64,000 bases of DNA, taken from positions 18,030-82,029 of the forward strand of contig CAMWME010000006.1 of the NCBI GenBank assembly GCA_947175325.1, in the 5' to 3' direction. This document shows, in pieces, positions 31,319 to 40,272 of the stretch; positions within the stretch are counted from its first letter, which is position 1; every line of letters starts with the position of its first letter. Under the pieces are notes generated by a model. The model was not told where the DNA came from. It searched no databases and was given only the letters and a program-made list of their open reading frames with translations. This DNA comes from an uncultured Clostridia bacterium (lineage in GTDB: Bacteria > Bacillota > Clostridia > Christensenellales > Borkfalkiaceae). The translations under genes and the position numbers were made by a program.

Positions 31319-33256
31319 TTATGCGCCTTGAGATTCGCCGGTAATTTCAAACTGAACGTTTGAGAACTCTACGATATCACCGCGGGTTGCAAACAGACAC
31401 ACGTACATATACTCGTTATCTATTGCATTGAAATCAAAGTCGGTATAATTCTTAGTATAAGTAGAACCGCCTACTACCTTTACCGTTACATTTACAGACT
31501 GACCTACTCTAACAATAGTAAGCTCATACTCAGAATTTACAGAAGCAGCAGCAGAATTGCTTTCTGCGGTAAGGGTCGTACCTTCCTCAGCTTTTTCACG
31601 GCTGAAAATCGCGGTTTTGTTACCCAAAATTCCCGCAGCAACATAGTTGCTTGCCAAATCGGTTGCATAGTAATCGAGATACATATCATCCCTTAACATT
31701 AAACCGAAACCGGTCTGTCCGTTTACCGAAGCCGAGTTAATAGATTTAACTTTTACGTGTGCACTTACAGTAAAGTTTTTAGCGGCGGAAACTTGCGTAA
31801 ACGCTGCACCGAAACCGTCCACACCCGTGCCGTCCGATTTATTTTCGAATTTACCGCTGTTTGTGTCCGTTCCTACGGTAAAAACGTTATCTGCGTGGCT
31901 TATTGTAAAGTTTGACAATTTTGACGCGCCGCCAACGTTGCCCATTACGGTTTTATACCAATTTGACGTGGTTGAATTGGTAGTAATTTCGGCAAGTTTA
32001 CGACTTGCGTTGGCGCTTTCGTCGAAGGCGTTATAAGCGGGTTTTACGTACTTAGTATTAATAGCATTAGTAAAGTCAACCGCATAGGTAGGCGCAAGCG
32101 CGTTCGTTATAACGCTGGTTTTAAGGGAACAATCTGTATTTATAAGAGAGTTCGCAAACATATAAGAAATCATCTTTGCGCCGTATTCGTTAATATGTGT
32201 GGAATCCCTTCCGCTGGGTGTTTTATCCGTTTCGCTCTTATACGTAGTGTGCGCGTGGTAATATTGCGCGGCTTCGTTATCGGCTTGATACAAATCCTTA
32301 GTTATTTTTGTTAAATCTATAACCGTAGTTTCAGTTTCTTTGCCAAGCGTTCTAATTGCCTCGGGATAATCGCCGTCAGCCGTAACGTGTGCAACCGAGC
32401 CGGTGTATTTATTCGTGCTGTCGTACCTTACGATAGGAGTACAAAGAATTGGAGTCGCGCCCTTATCCTTTGCAAGCTTAACGTAATTTTCATACAAAGA
32501 ATTTTGGAACGAGCCCGCCGTATTCTTATCCCCTTTTGCGCTTGTGAAGCGAGCCGCGTCGTCCGACTTTTCGTCGTTATGTCCGAAGCCTATAATCAAG
32601 TAGTCGCCCGCGGTAATGCTCGTTTTTAAAGTAGTGTAATTGCTTTCCGAAAGGAAGCTTTTTGAACTTCTACCGGAGATAGCAAGGTTCACGATTTGAC
32701 TTTTTTCACAATTGATATAATTATGAAGTTGAGTTCCGTAGCCTTTGCGAGGCAAGTAATAGCCGTCGTTGAAATCACACACCGTTGAATCACCTACGAC
32801 GTAAATCTTTGCGCTGCTTGCAAGCGCAACAGACTTATCGGCCTCATAATTAAACGATACGGTTGCAGAATTTTCACTTGCAAGGTTGTAAGTTTGATTT
32901 ATTGCAACCACGTAGAAACTGTACTCTCCAACTTCTTTCGGATTAAATACGAAAGTTGTTCCTTGCTGTTTTTCGGAAATCAAGAAGTCCTGTCCGTCTA
33001 AAATGTAGTGGACTGAATAGCATTCCGCGTCCTTAACTTCATTCCAGCTTAATATGTTGCCCGTCATAGAAACTGTGGGCGCACTTACCGACGTAGGTTG
33101 AGCGGGCGGTTCGTTCGTGCCGCCATTGCCTCCCTCTCCTCCGTCGTTGCCGCCGTTGCCGCCTTCATTGCCGGTGCCGTTTCCGCAACCCGCAAGCGCA
33201 ACGGGTACCACCATTGCGGCAGATAACAAAAGTGCAAGCCATTTTTTCGATTTCAT
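31319..33256 (-). CDS. SGNH-hydrolase lipoprotein, rhamnogalacturonan acetylesterase-like
   Basis: About 645 residues from ATG 33256 (AAGGAG upstream; six residues upstream in frame are probably not translated). Lipobox LAGC, then a Gly/Asn linker and an Fn3-like module (APTVSMTGNILSWNEVKDAECYSVHYILDG). The catalytic SGNH domain has block I VVGDSTVCDF, block III GFGHND and block V DSTHINEYG, as in CE12-type rhamnogalacturonan acetylesterases. The C-terminal 250 residues look like a concanavalin-type beta domain (GFGLMLRDDMYLDYYATD...). Predicted to remove acetyl groups from pectin-like glycans at the cell surface. The substrate is inferred from family resemblance. Confidence 0.82.
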   Translation of the reverse strand: MKSKKWLALLLSAAMVVPVALAGCGNGTGNEGGNGGNDGGEGGNGGTNEPPAQPTSVSAPTVSMTGNILSWNEVKDAECYSVHYILDGQDFLISEKQQGTTFVFNPKEVGEYSFYVVAINQTYNLASENSATVSFNYEADKSVALASSAKIYVVGDSTVCDFNDGYYLPRKGYGTQLHNYINCEKSQIVNLAISGRSSKSFLSESNYTTLKTSITAGDYLIIGFGHNDEKSDDAARFTSAKGDKNTAGSFQNSLYENYVKLAKDKGATPILCTPIVRYDSTNKYTGSVAHVTADGDYPEAIRTLGKETETTVIDLTKITKDLYQADNEAAQYYHAHTTYKSETDKTPSGRDSTHINEYGAKMISYMFANSLINTDCSLKTSVITNALAPTYAVDFTNAINTKYVKPAYNAFDESANASRKLAEITTNSTTSNWYKTVMGNVGGASKLSNFTISHADNVFTVGTDTNSGKFENKSDGTGVDGFGAAFTQVSAAKNFTVSAHVKVKSINSASVNGQTGFGLMLRDDMYLDYYATDLASNYVAAGILGNKTAIFSREKAEEGTTLTAESNSAAASVNSEYELTIVRVGQSVNVTVKVVGGSTYTKNYTDFDFNAIDNEYMYVCLFATRGDIVEFSNVQFEITGESQGA

Positions 33257-33370
33257 AATTCTACTCCTTATCATTAAAAAGATATATGATTTAGCTTTAA
33301 AATTATAACACCCGAACTTTCAGTTTGTCAATAGGCTGAGCGAGCCTAAGTGCCCGCTAAAAACCAAAGA

Positions 33371-33402
33371 GTCCCGCAGCGCATAACGCACTGCGGGGCC
33401 CT
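33371..33402 (-). terminator. Terminator of the sigma/LRR operon
   Basis: Stem GTCCCGCAGCGC / GCACTGCGGGGC with a short loop, then CTCTTTGGTTTT-like sequence on the minus strand. Confidence 0.7.
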
Positions 33403-33421
33403 TATAATGGTGTAATAACGG

Positions 33422-36196
33422 TTAAATTTGACCGTCCGTGCAAAATATCGTGTGCGGGCATTCAAAGTCCCAACCTTCGCCCTTCACGATGGACTCCCAC
33501 TCTTGCATCGTTCCGGCGTAGTTAATCGTAGCGCAATTCTTGCAGCCGTAGAATGCTTGGGCATCAATAACCTTTACGCTTTTGGGAATGGTTACGCTTT
33601 CAAGCCATTCGCAACAGTGGAACATCCGGAGATAAACGTGAGTGATACCTTCTGAAAGAACTGCCGTTTTAAGCGCTCTGCAATCTTTGAAGACCTGAGG
33701 ACCTACGTCAGTTAAGGTTGAAGGCAAAGTCACTTCCTCCAAAGCCAAACAATCCCAGAATGCAAGCTCCCCGATAGTCGTTAAGCCTTCGGGCAAAGAA
33801 ATGCCGGTAAGCGCGTAGCAGTTGGCGAACGAATGTCCCCCTATCACTTTTAAGTTCTTGCAGAATTCTACGGATTGAAGTTCGTCGCAAGCTTGGAATG
33901 CACCGGGTCCTATATCGGTTACGCCTTCCATAATCACTTGCGTTAAATCACTGCAAGAGAAGGCGTTTTCTTCTAACTTCGTTACGGCTGAAGGTATAGT
34001 TACTTCGGTCAAATTGCAGTACATAAACGCCGCTTCGCCTATAGTTTGAACGCTGCCGTCGTCGGGAATGACGCTGGTTTTGCAACCCGCAACGAGGACT
34101 TTACTCTTCGTATTAATTATACAGTTATCTTTGCTGTGGAACACGGTATTATTTGCGTCAACATTGATACTGTCAAGCTCATCACAGCCCGCAAAAGCCA
34201 TTTTTCCAATCTGTGAAACCTTTGCAGGAATATGAACGCTTTTAAGTTTAAGGCATCTTTCGAATGCCGACCGTTGTATCGTTTTAAGATTTGCCGGCAA
34301 CGTTACGCTTTCAAGATTGTTACAACGCGCAAAAGCGTATTCGCCTATAACGGTAACGTTATCGTGCAAAGTAACCGAAGTAAAAGCGTTCTCCGCAAAC
34401 GCGTACGCGCCGATTTCGGTAACGCTGTTTGGCAGTTGCAGTTTTGTCAAGCCGACGCCGTAGAACGCATAGTCGCCTATTGACGTAACGCCTTCGGGAA
34501 TTACGCCGTTCTTTAAGCCTATTTCAACGCAGTTATTATCCTTGCTTATTACGCAGTTCCCTTCGACGTAGTGGTGCTTGTTGTTTTCGTCAACGGTAAT
34601 GCTTATAAGGCTTGAGCAAGAAGCAAACGCACGGGGGTGCAAGTTAGTTAAGCTTGCGGGAAGCTGCACTGCGGTAAGCGAGGTGCACTCTTCGAACGCG
34701 TGGCTGCCCAATTCGAATAAGTTTTCGTTAAAATTAACGACGGACATATTTTTGCAGTGAGCGAAGGCTTGCGCGCCTATATGCGTTAGGTTGGAAGGCA
34801 AGGAAACCGACTTCAACTCTTCGCAGTTGAAGAACGCCCGCATGCCGATTTTAGTGAGGGTTGACGGCAAGGATAAATCCGTCAATTGACGGCAATTTTC
34901 AAACGCACTCTCCTCTATTTCCTTTATGCCTTCGCTTACGATTATTTTCTTGAAGGACGCGTCTTTAAGCGCACCGTTGCCGACGCTGACTACGGGCTTG
35001 TCGTTATAAGTTGCGGGAATAACCAAGGTTTCGGGCAAAGCTGCGTTTTTATCGTAGGTTGAAATCGAATAGGTGCCGTCCCCGTTGTCCCTATAACCTA
35101 AGAACGAATTGTCTGCCGCGGGGTCGGGGAATTCGTAGCTTAACCCGTTATCCGAAGTCTTAACCACTAATTCGCCCTTGTTCGCGCCCAAGTCGTAGTT
35201 TATATTATATCCGTCACCGTCTGCCGTTTTGCCGACTACGGTGAATACGCCCTTATCTTCCTCTCCGTCCTTAATCTTTATGACTAAGTCGTCGTCCACG
35301 GGTTTGTAGGCAACGGCTTCGCTTACGGTGGTCTTGCCCCTTACTACTTTGTAGGAATAGCTTTTGACGGCAACTCCGTCTACTTCCTCTGTTTTAAGCT
35401 GCATCTGCGCGTAAGTCGTTTTGTCGTCTAAACTGGGATAAGCGTAAAGGTTGAGGGCGGTTTCTTCCGCATCGGCAGCGTCGGACGACATGGTGCGTTC
35501 GCCAACCAAATGCAATCCGCTAGACCACTCAACCGAGACGATACCTTCAAGGTAATAATTTACGGGGTCGCCCTCGGTATAGCTTTTGGAAACTATTTTA
35601 TACTCGTTGTAATACATCGCATAACCGAATAAGTCACCGTTGTTGCGATGTCCCGAAATTACTATCGACTTCTGATAATCGGCGGGCTCGCCAACCGAAG
35701 TCTTTACGCCGTCTTTGTCAAGTAAGCAGTCCAGCGCGGCAAAATAAGTACCGAACTCTTGGAAGTCGTTTCCCGAAACCGAACGCTTAGCCATAGCCTT
35801 GGCGCCCGTAGAATCGTTTAAAAAGCTTTCCGCAAGCCTTGCGGTAGTTACCGCGCCGTACGCGTAGGAATCGCCGAGGTCTATATCCGCAACGATTTTA
35901 TTATCGCCGTTGCCAAAGGGCGGCAAATCTACACCGCCGCCGTTAGTGCCGCTTAAAGCTATGGGCAGCGCAATTGCAAGGCTGACCGCCGCAAGTGCCG
36001 CAAGCGTAGTTATGGCAACCGCCTTTTTGTTCACTTCACCGAGAACGGCCGTTTCACCGTCCGAATAAACCTCCGCGGTGTCGCCGTTATTCAAAAGCCC
36101 CTCGGCGTGCGCGGCAAAAAGAATTTTGTCGTATGCGTCGGGAACTCCCCGTTCGCTTTCTTCGTTAATCGTTTTATATAATTCCTTTTCATCCAT
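33422..36196 (-). CDS. Membrane-anchored BspA-like leucine-rich-repeat protein
   Basis: 924 residues from ATG 36196 (GAGGTGAAG upstream; a GTG nine bases earlier is the alternative). The first 70 residues are cytosolic and helical, followed by one transmembrane segment (AVAITTLAALAAVSLAIALPIAL). About 270 extracellular residues come next, then a long series of LRR_5 repeats (pattern IGxxAFxxCxxLxxVxLPxxLTxI), ending in the frequent C-terminal motif YAGTMQEWESIVKG. BspA-type repeats mediate adhesion and protein binding. The short cytosolic domain right behind an ECF sigma gene suggests that it holds the sigma factor inactive, as an anti-sigma factor would. That role is inferred. Confidence 0.85.
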   Translation of the reverse strand: MDEKELYKTINEESERGVPDAYDKILFAAHAEGLLNNGDTAEVYSDGETAVLGEVNKKAVAITTLAALAAVSLAIALPIALSGTNGGGVDLPPFGNGDNKIVADIDLGDSYAYGAVTTARLAESFLNDSTGAKAMAKRSVSGNDFQEFGTYFAALDCLLDKDGVKTSVGEPADYQKSIVISGHRNNGDLFGYAMYYNEYKIVSKSYTEGDPVNYYLEGIVSVEWSSGLHLVGERTMSSDAADAEETALNLYAYPSLDDKTTYAQMQLKTEEVDGVAVKSYSYKVVRGKTTVSEAVAYKPVDDDLVIKIKDGEEDKGVFTVVGKTADGDGYNINYDLGANKGELVVKTSDNGLSYEFPDPAADNSFLGYRDNGDGTYSISTYDKNAALPETLVIPATYNDKPVVSVGNGALKDASFKKIIVSEGIKEIEESAFENCRQLTDLSLPSTLTKIGMRAFFNCEELKSVSLPSNLTHIGAQAFAHCKNMSVVNFNENLFELGSHAFEECTSLTAVQLPASLTNLHPRAFASCSSLISITVDENNKHHYVEGNCVISKDNNCVEIGLKNGVIPEGVTSIGDYAFYGVGLTKLQLPNSVTEIGAYAFAENAFTSVTLHDNVTVIGEYAFARCNNLESVTLPANLKTIQRSAFERCLKLKSVHIPAKVSQIGKMAFAGCDELDSINVDANNTVFHSKDNCIINTKSKVLVAGCKTSVIPDDGSVQTIGEAAFMYCNLTEVTIPSAVTKLEENAFSCSDLTQVIMEGVTDIGPGAFQACDELQSVEFCKNLKVIGGHSFANCYALTGISLPEGLTTIGELAFWDCLALEEVTLPSTLTDVGPQVFKDCRALKTAVLSEGITHVYLRMFHCCEWLESVTIPKSVKVIDAQAFYGCKNCATINYAGTMQEWESIVKGEGWDFECPHTIFCTDGQI

Positions 36197-36207
36197 AATC
36201 TTCACCT

Positions 36208-36717
36208 CTAATCTTGCAATACCTTGATAAGCTTGCCCGTTGCACGGTTAAGCTTGTAGGTTACCGTGGAAAGCGGAATATTCATAAGCTCTGCCACCTC
36301 GCGCCGTTTATAGCCGGCGGCGGCAATAAGAATAAGAATTTCAAATTCGTCTTGCGGCAAAGTCCTTCGCGCAAGGTCGATTAAAAGCCCGTAGTCGTCC
36401 GTCTGCTCGGTGCCGAAAACCGAAGCGTGCTCGTGTTCGTCAATGTACGTTTCGTGCCCGCGTTTCTTCTTTAAGTTCAACGCCTCGTTGCGGCAAATGC
36501 GCTTTATCCACGAGGCGGCGTCCGTGCCCTCGCGGTAGGTGCTTGCACTCTTTATCACCTTTAAATAGGTGGACTGCATAACGTCCTCCGCCAAAGTTCG
36601 GTCCCTTAAAATAGACAACGCCGTATAGTACACTGCCTTTTTGGTTTTTTTATATACGCTTTCAAACGCCGAGGCATCTCCGCGTGCAAGCTGTTTTATC
36701 TGTTTGTCAAGCGACAT
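36208..36717 (-). CDS. ECF-type sigma factor
   Basis: 169 residues with sigma region 2 (FESVYKKTKKAVYYTALSILRDRTLAEDVMQSTYLKVIKSASTY) and region 4 (LPQDEFEILILIAAAGYKRREVAELMNIPLSTVTYKLNRATGKLIKVL). No region 1.1 or 3, as expected for extracytoplasmic-function sigma factors. It precedes the membrane LRR gene by 11 bases in one operon. It likely directs a regulon controlled by the membrane partner; the target promoters are unknown. Confidence 0.9.
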   Translation of the reverse strand: MSLDKQIKQLARGDASAFESVYKKTKKAVYYTALSILRDRTLAEDVMQSTYLKVIKSASTYREGTDAASWIKRICRNEALNLKKKRGHETYIDEHEHASVFGTEQTDDYGLLIDLARRTLPQDEFEILILIAAAGYKRREVAELMNIPLSTVTYKLNRATGKLIKVLQD

Positions 36718-36816
36718 GTAGTTCTCCGATATATCGTTTTTAGCGCTTCATTATATAAAACAATTCTTCTTGCCGTTTTTTCAGTAAAAGCCGAAAATTA
36801 CTCGAATAAAATTTAC

Positions 36817-36841
36817 CGCCCGCCGCGGAATGCGGCGGGCG
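36817..36841 (-). terminator. Terminator of the nad operon
   Basis: Perfect stem CGCCCGCCGC / GCGGCGGGCG with a 5-base loop, just after the niaR stop codon at 36848. The T-run is weak. Confidence 0.65.
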
Positions 36842-36847
36842 ATGCAA

Positions 36848-37357
36848 CTATATCTCTATTAAAAACCCTCGGGCGCGCAAGATGTTTTCTATATTATCCA
36901 ACACTTGCTCGTTGTCCGCAGAAACGGTGTGGTAGTGGTATCCGTCCGTAACGCTCATTAAAGGCTTAGACGCACCCGACACTAGCGAGCGGTACAGCTC
37001 CTCGACGTGGGTTCGGTTGATAAGGTCCAGCCGCGCGGATATTCTTCCGTACACGCGGTGGTTGACGAAAATATCCTCCACCCTTCCGCCCGCCTCGATA
37101 ATAAGCACGCCCTCGTCCACGATTTCTTCAAACGAGTGCCGGCACTTGAAAACGCGGGTTGCTTGCATCTTGGTATTAAGCACGTAGCCGCGGTTCGTGG
37201 CGGTAACGTCCAGCCCGTTTGCGCGAAGGATTGCAATATCTTGCACTATCACTTGGCGGGACACCGCAAACCTTTCGGCAAGCACGTTCGCGGGAATGGG
37301 ATTTTCGGCGTTGCCTATAAGGCTTAAAATTTCCTCACGCCTTTTATCGGCCTTCAT
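36848..37357 (-). CDS. niaR: NiaR, niacin-responsive repressor
   Basis: 169 residues. The N-terminal HTH_11 winged helix (RREEILSLIGNAENPIPANVLAERFAVSRQVIVQDIAILRANG) is followed by a 3H domain with three conserved histidines (FKCRHSFEE, IFVNHRVYGRI and YHYHTVS). NiaR binds nicotinic acid and represses NAD-synthesis and niacin-uptake genes in Bacillota. It overlaps the nadC stop by four bases and thus is part of the operon it presumably controls. Confidence 0.9.
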   Translation of the reverse strand: MKADKRREEILSLIGNAENPIPANVLAERFAVSRQVIVQDIAILRANGLDVTATNRGYVLNTKMQATRVFKCRHSFEEIVDEGVLIIEAGGRVEDIFVNHRVYGRISARLDLINRTHVEELYRSLVSGASKPLMSVTDGYHYHTVSADNEQVLDNIENILRARGFLIEI

Positions 37358-38217
37358 ACTTCCTCCACGGGGTGAAGATTTTTCAACGACAAATCGAGTA
37401 TGGGCGCGGAATGCGTAAGCGCTCCGCTGGAAACGAAGTCGACACCCGTTGAAATAATGTTCTTAATATTTTCTTTGGTTACGTTGCCGCTGCACTCGGT
37501 AAGCGCTCTGCCGCCGATATATTTCACTGCGGTGGTCATATCCGCAACCGACATATTGTCAAGCATAATTATATCCGCGCCCGCTTCTACGGCTTCCTTT
37601 ACGCCGTCAAGCGTTTCCACTTCAACCTCAATCTTCCTCACGAAAGAGGAATATTCCTTCGCGGCTTTTATTGCGTTAGTAATTCCGCCCGCCGCGCCGA
37701 TGTGGTTATCCTTTAAAAGCACTCCGTCAGAAAGGTTGTAGCGGTGGTTGTTGCCCCCGCCCACCTTCACGGCGTACTTTTCGAAAATACGCATATTCGG
37801 CGTGGTCTTGCGTGTATCCAAAAGCTTCGTGTTGCTTCCCTTTAAAAGATTAGCCACTTCCGAGGTGTAAGTCGCAATACCGCTCATTCTTTGAAGATAG
37901 TTCAAAGCCGTCCTCTCGCCTTGCAAAATAACGCGCATATCCCCCGTTATTTCGGCTATATGTTGGGACTTAGCCACTTTTTCGCCCTCTTTCACGAAGA
38001 ACTTGATTTCGGTATTTTCATCGAGAATTTTAAAAACTCTTTCAAAAACGTTAAGCCCGCAAATCACGCCGTCTTGCTTGCAAATTAAGTCGGCTTTGCC
38101 CTTTTTATAACCCTTTAAAACGGCGTTGGTGCTTACGTCCTCGTTGGAAATATCCTCTTTAAGCGCCATTTTAATAAGTTCGTCTGCGTTCAGCTTTAAA
38201 GATACGGTTTCTAACAT
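37354..38217 (-). CDS. nadC: Nicotinate-nucleotide pyrophosphorylase (quinolinate PRTase)
   Basis: 287 residues, the normal length. Converts quinolinate and PRPP to nicotinate mononucleotide in de novo NAD synthesis. Diagnostic sequences: EDISNEDVSTNAV near the start, GERTALNYLQRMSGIAT, LDTRKTTPNMRIFEKYAVKVGGGNNHRYNLSDGVLLKDNHI, the acidic EVEVETLDG and IIMLDNMS, and ECSGNVTKENI. It overlaps nadB by seven bases. Confidence 0.96.
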   Translation of the reverse strand: MLETVSLKLNADELIKMALKEDISNEDVSTNAVLKGYKKGKADLICKQDGVICGLNVFERVFKILDENTEIKFFVKEGEKVAKSQHIAEITGDMRVILQGERTALNYLQRMSGIATYTSEVANLLKGSNTKLLDTRKTTPNMRIFEKYAVKVGGGNNHRYNLSDGVLLKDNHIGAAGGITNAIKAAKEYSSFVRKIEVEVETLDGVKEAVEAGADIIMLDNMSVADMTTAVKYIGGRALTECSGNVTKENIKNIISTGVDFVSSGALTHSAPILDLSLKNLHPVEEV

Positions 38218-39518
38218 TGTTTATTTGCCTCCTCAATTGCTTTAAGTAATGTGCGTTCGTAGTTTTTTAACAGCTCTGCGGGGTTGGAATAATCGCCCGA
38301 AATTGCGTTATTTGCGGCATATTCGGGGGTCAATCCCGTAATCGGGTTGAAATTCGCCGCAATATCCAAGGCGGCGCGCTTTGCAAAAAGAATGCTTTCC
38401 AAAAGCGAATTCGAAGCAAGTCTGTTTGCACCGTGCACGCCGTTGCAGCAAGTTTCACCCACGGCGTAAAGCCTATCTAGGGTAGTTCTGCCGTTCAAAT
38501 CGCTTCTCACGCCGCCCATAAAATAATGCTGTGCGGGCACTACGGGGACGGGCTCGGAAAAGACGTCGTACCCTTCCTCCGCGCACCTTTTGACTATGCT
38601 GGGGAAGTGGGTTGAAAGCTCTTCTTTACCTACGGGGCGCATATCCAAACGAACGTACGACGAGCCCTCCTTTTTCATCTGCTTTTTAATTTCCGCAGTT
38701 ACCACGTCGCGCGGCTGAAGCTCGTCGCAGAAACGGTTGCCGTTTTTATCAAGTAAATGTGCGCCCTCGCCCCGAACGGATTCGGAGATAAGGAAGCACC
38801 TTTCCCCTTTCTTCTTTGAATAAAGCGTCGTGGGGTGTATCTGAATATAGTTTACGTTATCTACGGCAACGCCGTGATTCATACATATTGCAACGCCGTC
38901 GCCCGTCAAAAGACGGAAGTTCGTGGAGTTTTTGAAAATTCCGCCGATTCCGCCCGTTGCAAGCACGGTATAATCCGAAAGAATTTTCTTAACATTGCCG
39001 GACTTGTTATCGAAAACGACCGCGCCCATACACTCTTTTTCGTTACAAATCAAATCAATAAGCGTAGTTTGGGGGCAAATTTCCACGTTTCGGAGCTTAG
39101 ATACTGCCTCCATCAGCTTCGAAGTAATTTCCTTGCCCGTGCAATCCTCGTGGAAGCAAATGCGGTTTCTCGAGTGCCCGCCTTCACGCGTGGCGGCAAG
39201 GCTGCCGTCCTTTTCACGCGCAAAATCAACGCCTACGGCAATAAGCTCGTCGATAACCTCGGGCGAGGACTTAATCATACACTCCACGGCGGCGGGGTTG
39301 TTTTCGTTATGGCCCGCGCGCATAGTGTCGTTAAAATACCCTTCGTAGTCGTTTTCGCCTTGTAAACGGCAAATTCCGCCTTGTGCAAGGTAGCTGTCGC
39401 TTTCTTCGGGCTTACCCTTGCAGATTATAAGGGCTTTTTTATCTTTGGGTAGATGCAGCGCGCAGTTAAGCCCCGCAACGCCCGCGCCCACGATAATAAC
39501 GTCGTATTTTTCTTTCAA
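38211..39518 (-). CDS. nadB: L-aspartate oxidase
   Basis: 435 residues. FAD-dependent enzyme that oxidises aspartate to iminoaspartate, the first step of de novo NAD synthesis. The N-terminal Rossmann motif is VIIVGAGVAGLNCAL. Active-site regions include REGGHSRNRICFHEDCTGKEI, HPTTLYSKKKGERCFLISESVRGEGAHL and QHYFMGGVRSDLNGRTTLDRLYAVGETCCNGVHGANRLASNSLLE. It lacks most of the C-terminal helical domain of the 530-residue E. coli enzyme, a shorter form common in Clostridia. No nadA is in the window, so quinolinate synthase must be encoded elsewhere. Confidence 0.95.
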   Translation of the reverse strand: MKEKYDVIIVGAGVAGLNCALHLPKDKKALIICKGKPEESDSYLAQGGICRLQGENDYEGYFNDTMRAGHNENNPAAVECMIKSSPEVIDELIAVGVDFAREKDGSLAATREGGHSRNRICFHEDCTGKEITSKLMEAVSKLRNVEICPQTTLIDLICNEKECMGAVVFDNKSGNVKKILSDYTVLATGGIGGIFKNSTNFRLLTGDGVAICMNHGVAVDNVNYIQIHPTTLYSKKKGERCFLISESVRGEGAHLLDKNGNRFCDELQPRDVVTAEIKKQMKKEGSSYVRLDMRPVGKEELSTHFPSIVKRCAEEGYDVFSEPVPVVPAQHYFMGGVRSDLNGRTTLDRLYAVGETCCNGVHGANRLASNSLLESILFAKRAALDIAANFNPITGLTPEYAANNAISGDYSNPAELLKNYERTLLKAIEEANKQC

Positions 39519-39549
39519 ATTATGCCTTCTTTTATTTATGGTTTAGAAA

Positions 39550-39578
39550 AGTTTACACCAAAACTTTACACGTGTCAA
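39550..39578 (-). promoter_or_regulatory. nadB promoter with overlapping candidate NiaR site
   Basis: Minus strand TTGACA (39578-39573), 17-base spacer, TAAACT (39555-39550). The region contains TTTACAC twice in direct order (from 39552 and 39566 on the plus strand) and a palindromic ACACGTGT over the -35 box. These are plausible sites for NiaR. Confidence 0.65.
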
Positions 39579-39681
39579 GTCATATGTAAAGATTTTATAT
39601 TTTAAAATCGACAAAATCGTACATATTTAGTTGTCGTAACGCCTTGAAATTAAAAATAAGATAGAGCGTAAGGAGTTAAGT

Positions 39682-40191
39682 ATGAACGTTTCAATGTTGT
39701 ACGGCAAAAAAGTTATAAGCACGGAAGGAAGAAAGGGTTACGTAATTTCCGTGAATGCGGCGGCGGGAAAGATTGAGTGCCTTACTTGCGCCGACGAGGA
39801 CGAGAACGAGTTTCATATTGATATGAAAAACGTTTTAAAAATTGACGAAACCATTCTTTTTGAGGACAGAGAACGGGCGATAAAGGCGGCAAAGCCCATT
39901 CGTCTCGGCAGAGCAAGCTACGACGACGGCGGAATTTATTTGGGAAATTTGGAAGATATGTCTTATTCGGGGAAAAGAATTTTGCGGGTAAAGATAGGCA
40001 AAAAAAGCTACTCCCCGAGCGAGCTTATTTACGGCGACGTAGTAATCGCCAAAAAGACGAAACGGCTTAAAAGCGACGTTATAAAAGACGGCGTGGTGAT
40101 AATAAAAAAAGGAACGCCCGTAACGGGTGAAGTGCTTAAAAAGGCAGAAAAGGCGGGCGAATTAATTCAGACTAATTTGAAGTCCATTTAA
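39682..40191 (+). CDS. Hypothetical protein, PRC-barrel-like
   Basis: 169 residues, not assigned to a known family. Sequence features include MLYGKKVISTEGRKGYVISVN, which resembles the start of PRC-barrel domains, and a second similar stretch later (GDVVIAKKTKRLKSDVIKDGVVIIKKGTPVTGEVLKKAEKAG). PRC-barrel modules bind RNA or protein partners. AAGGAG lies six bases before the ATG. Intracellular; no signal or membrane segment. Probably a stand-alone gene or the first of two with the gene at 40273. Confidence 0.6.
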   Translation: MNVSMLYGKKVISTEGRKGYVISVNAAAGKIECLTCADEDENEFHIDMKNVLKIDETILFEDRERAIKAAKPIRLGRASYDDGGIYLGNLEDMSYSGKRILRVKIGKKSYSPSELIYGDVVIAKKTKRLKSDVIKDGVVIIKKGTPVTGEVLKKAEKAGELIQTNLKSI

Positions 40192-40272
40192 GCCCCCATC
40201 CGTTGACAAAAACAGCGTTATTTCGAGCATATTCGGCACCCTTTGCAAAAATTTAAGGCTATAATTAAACTG

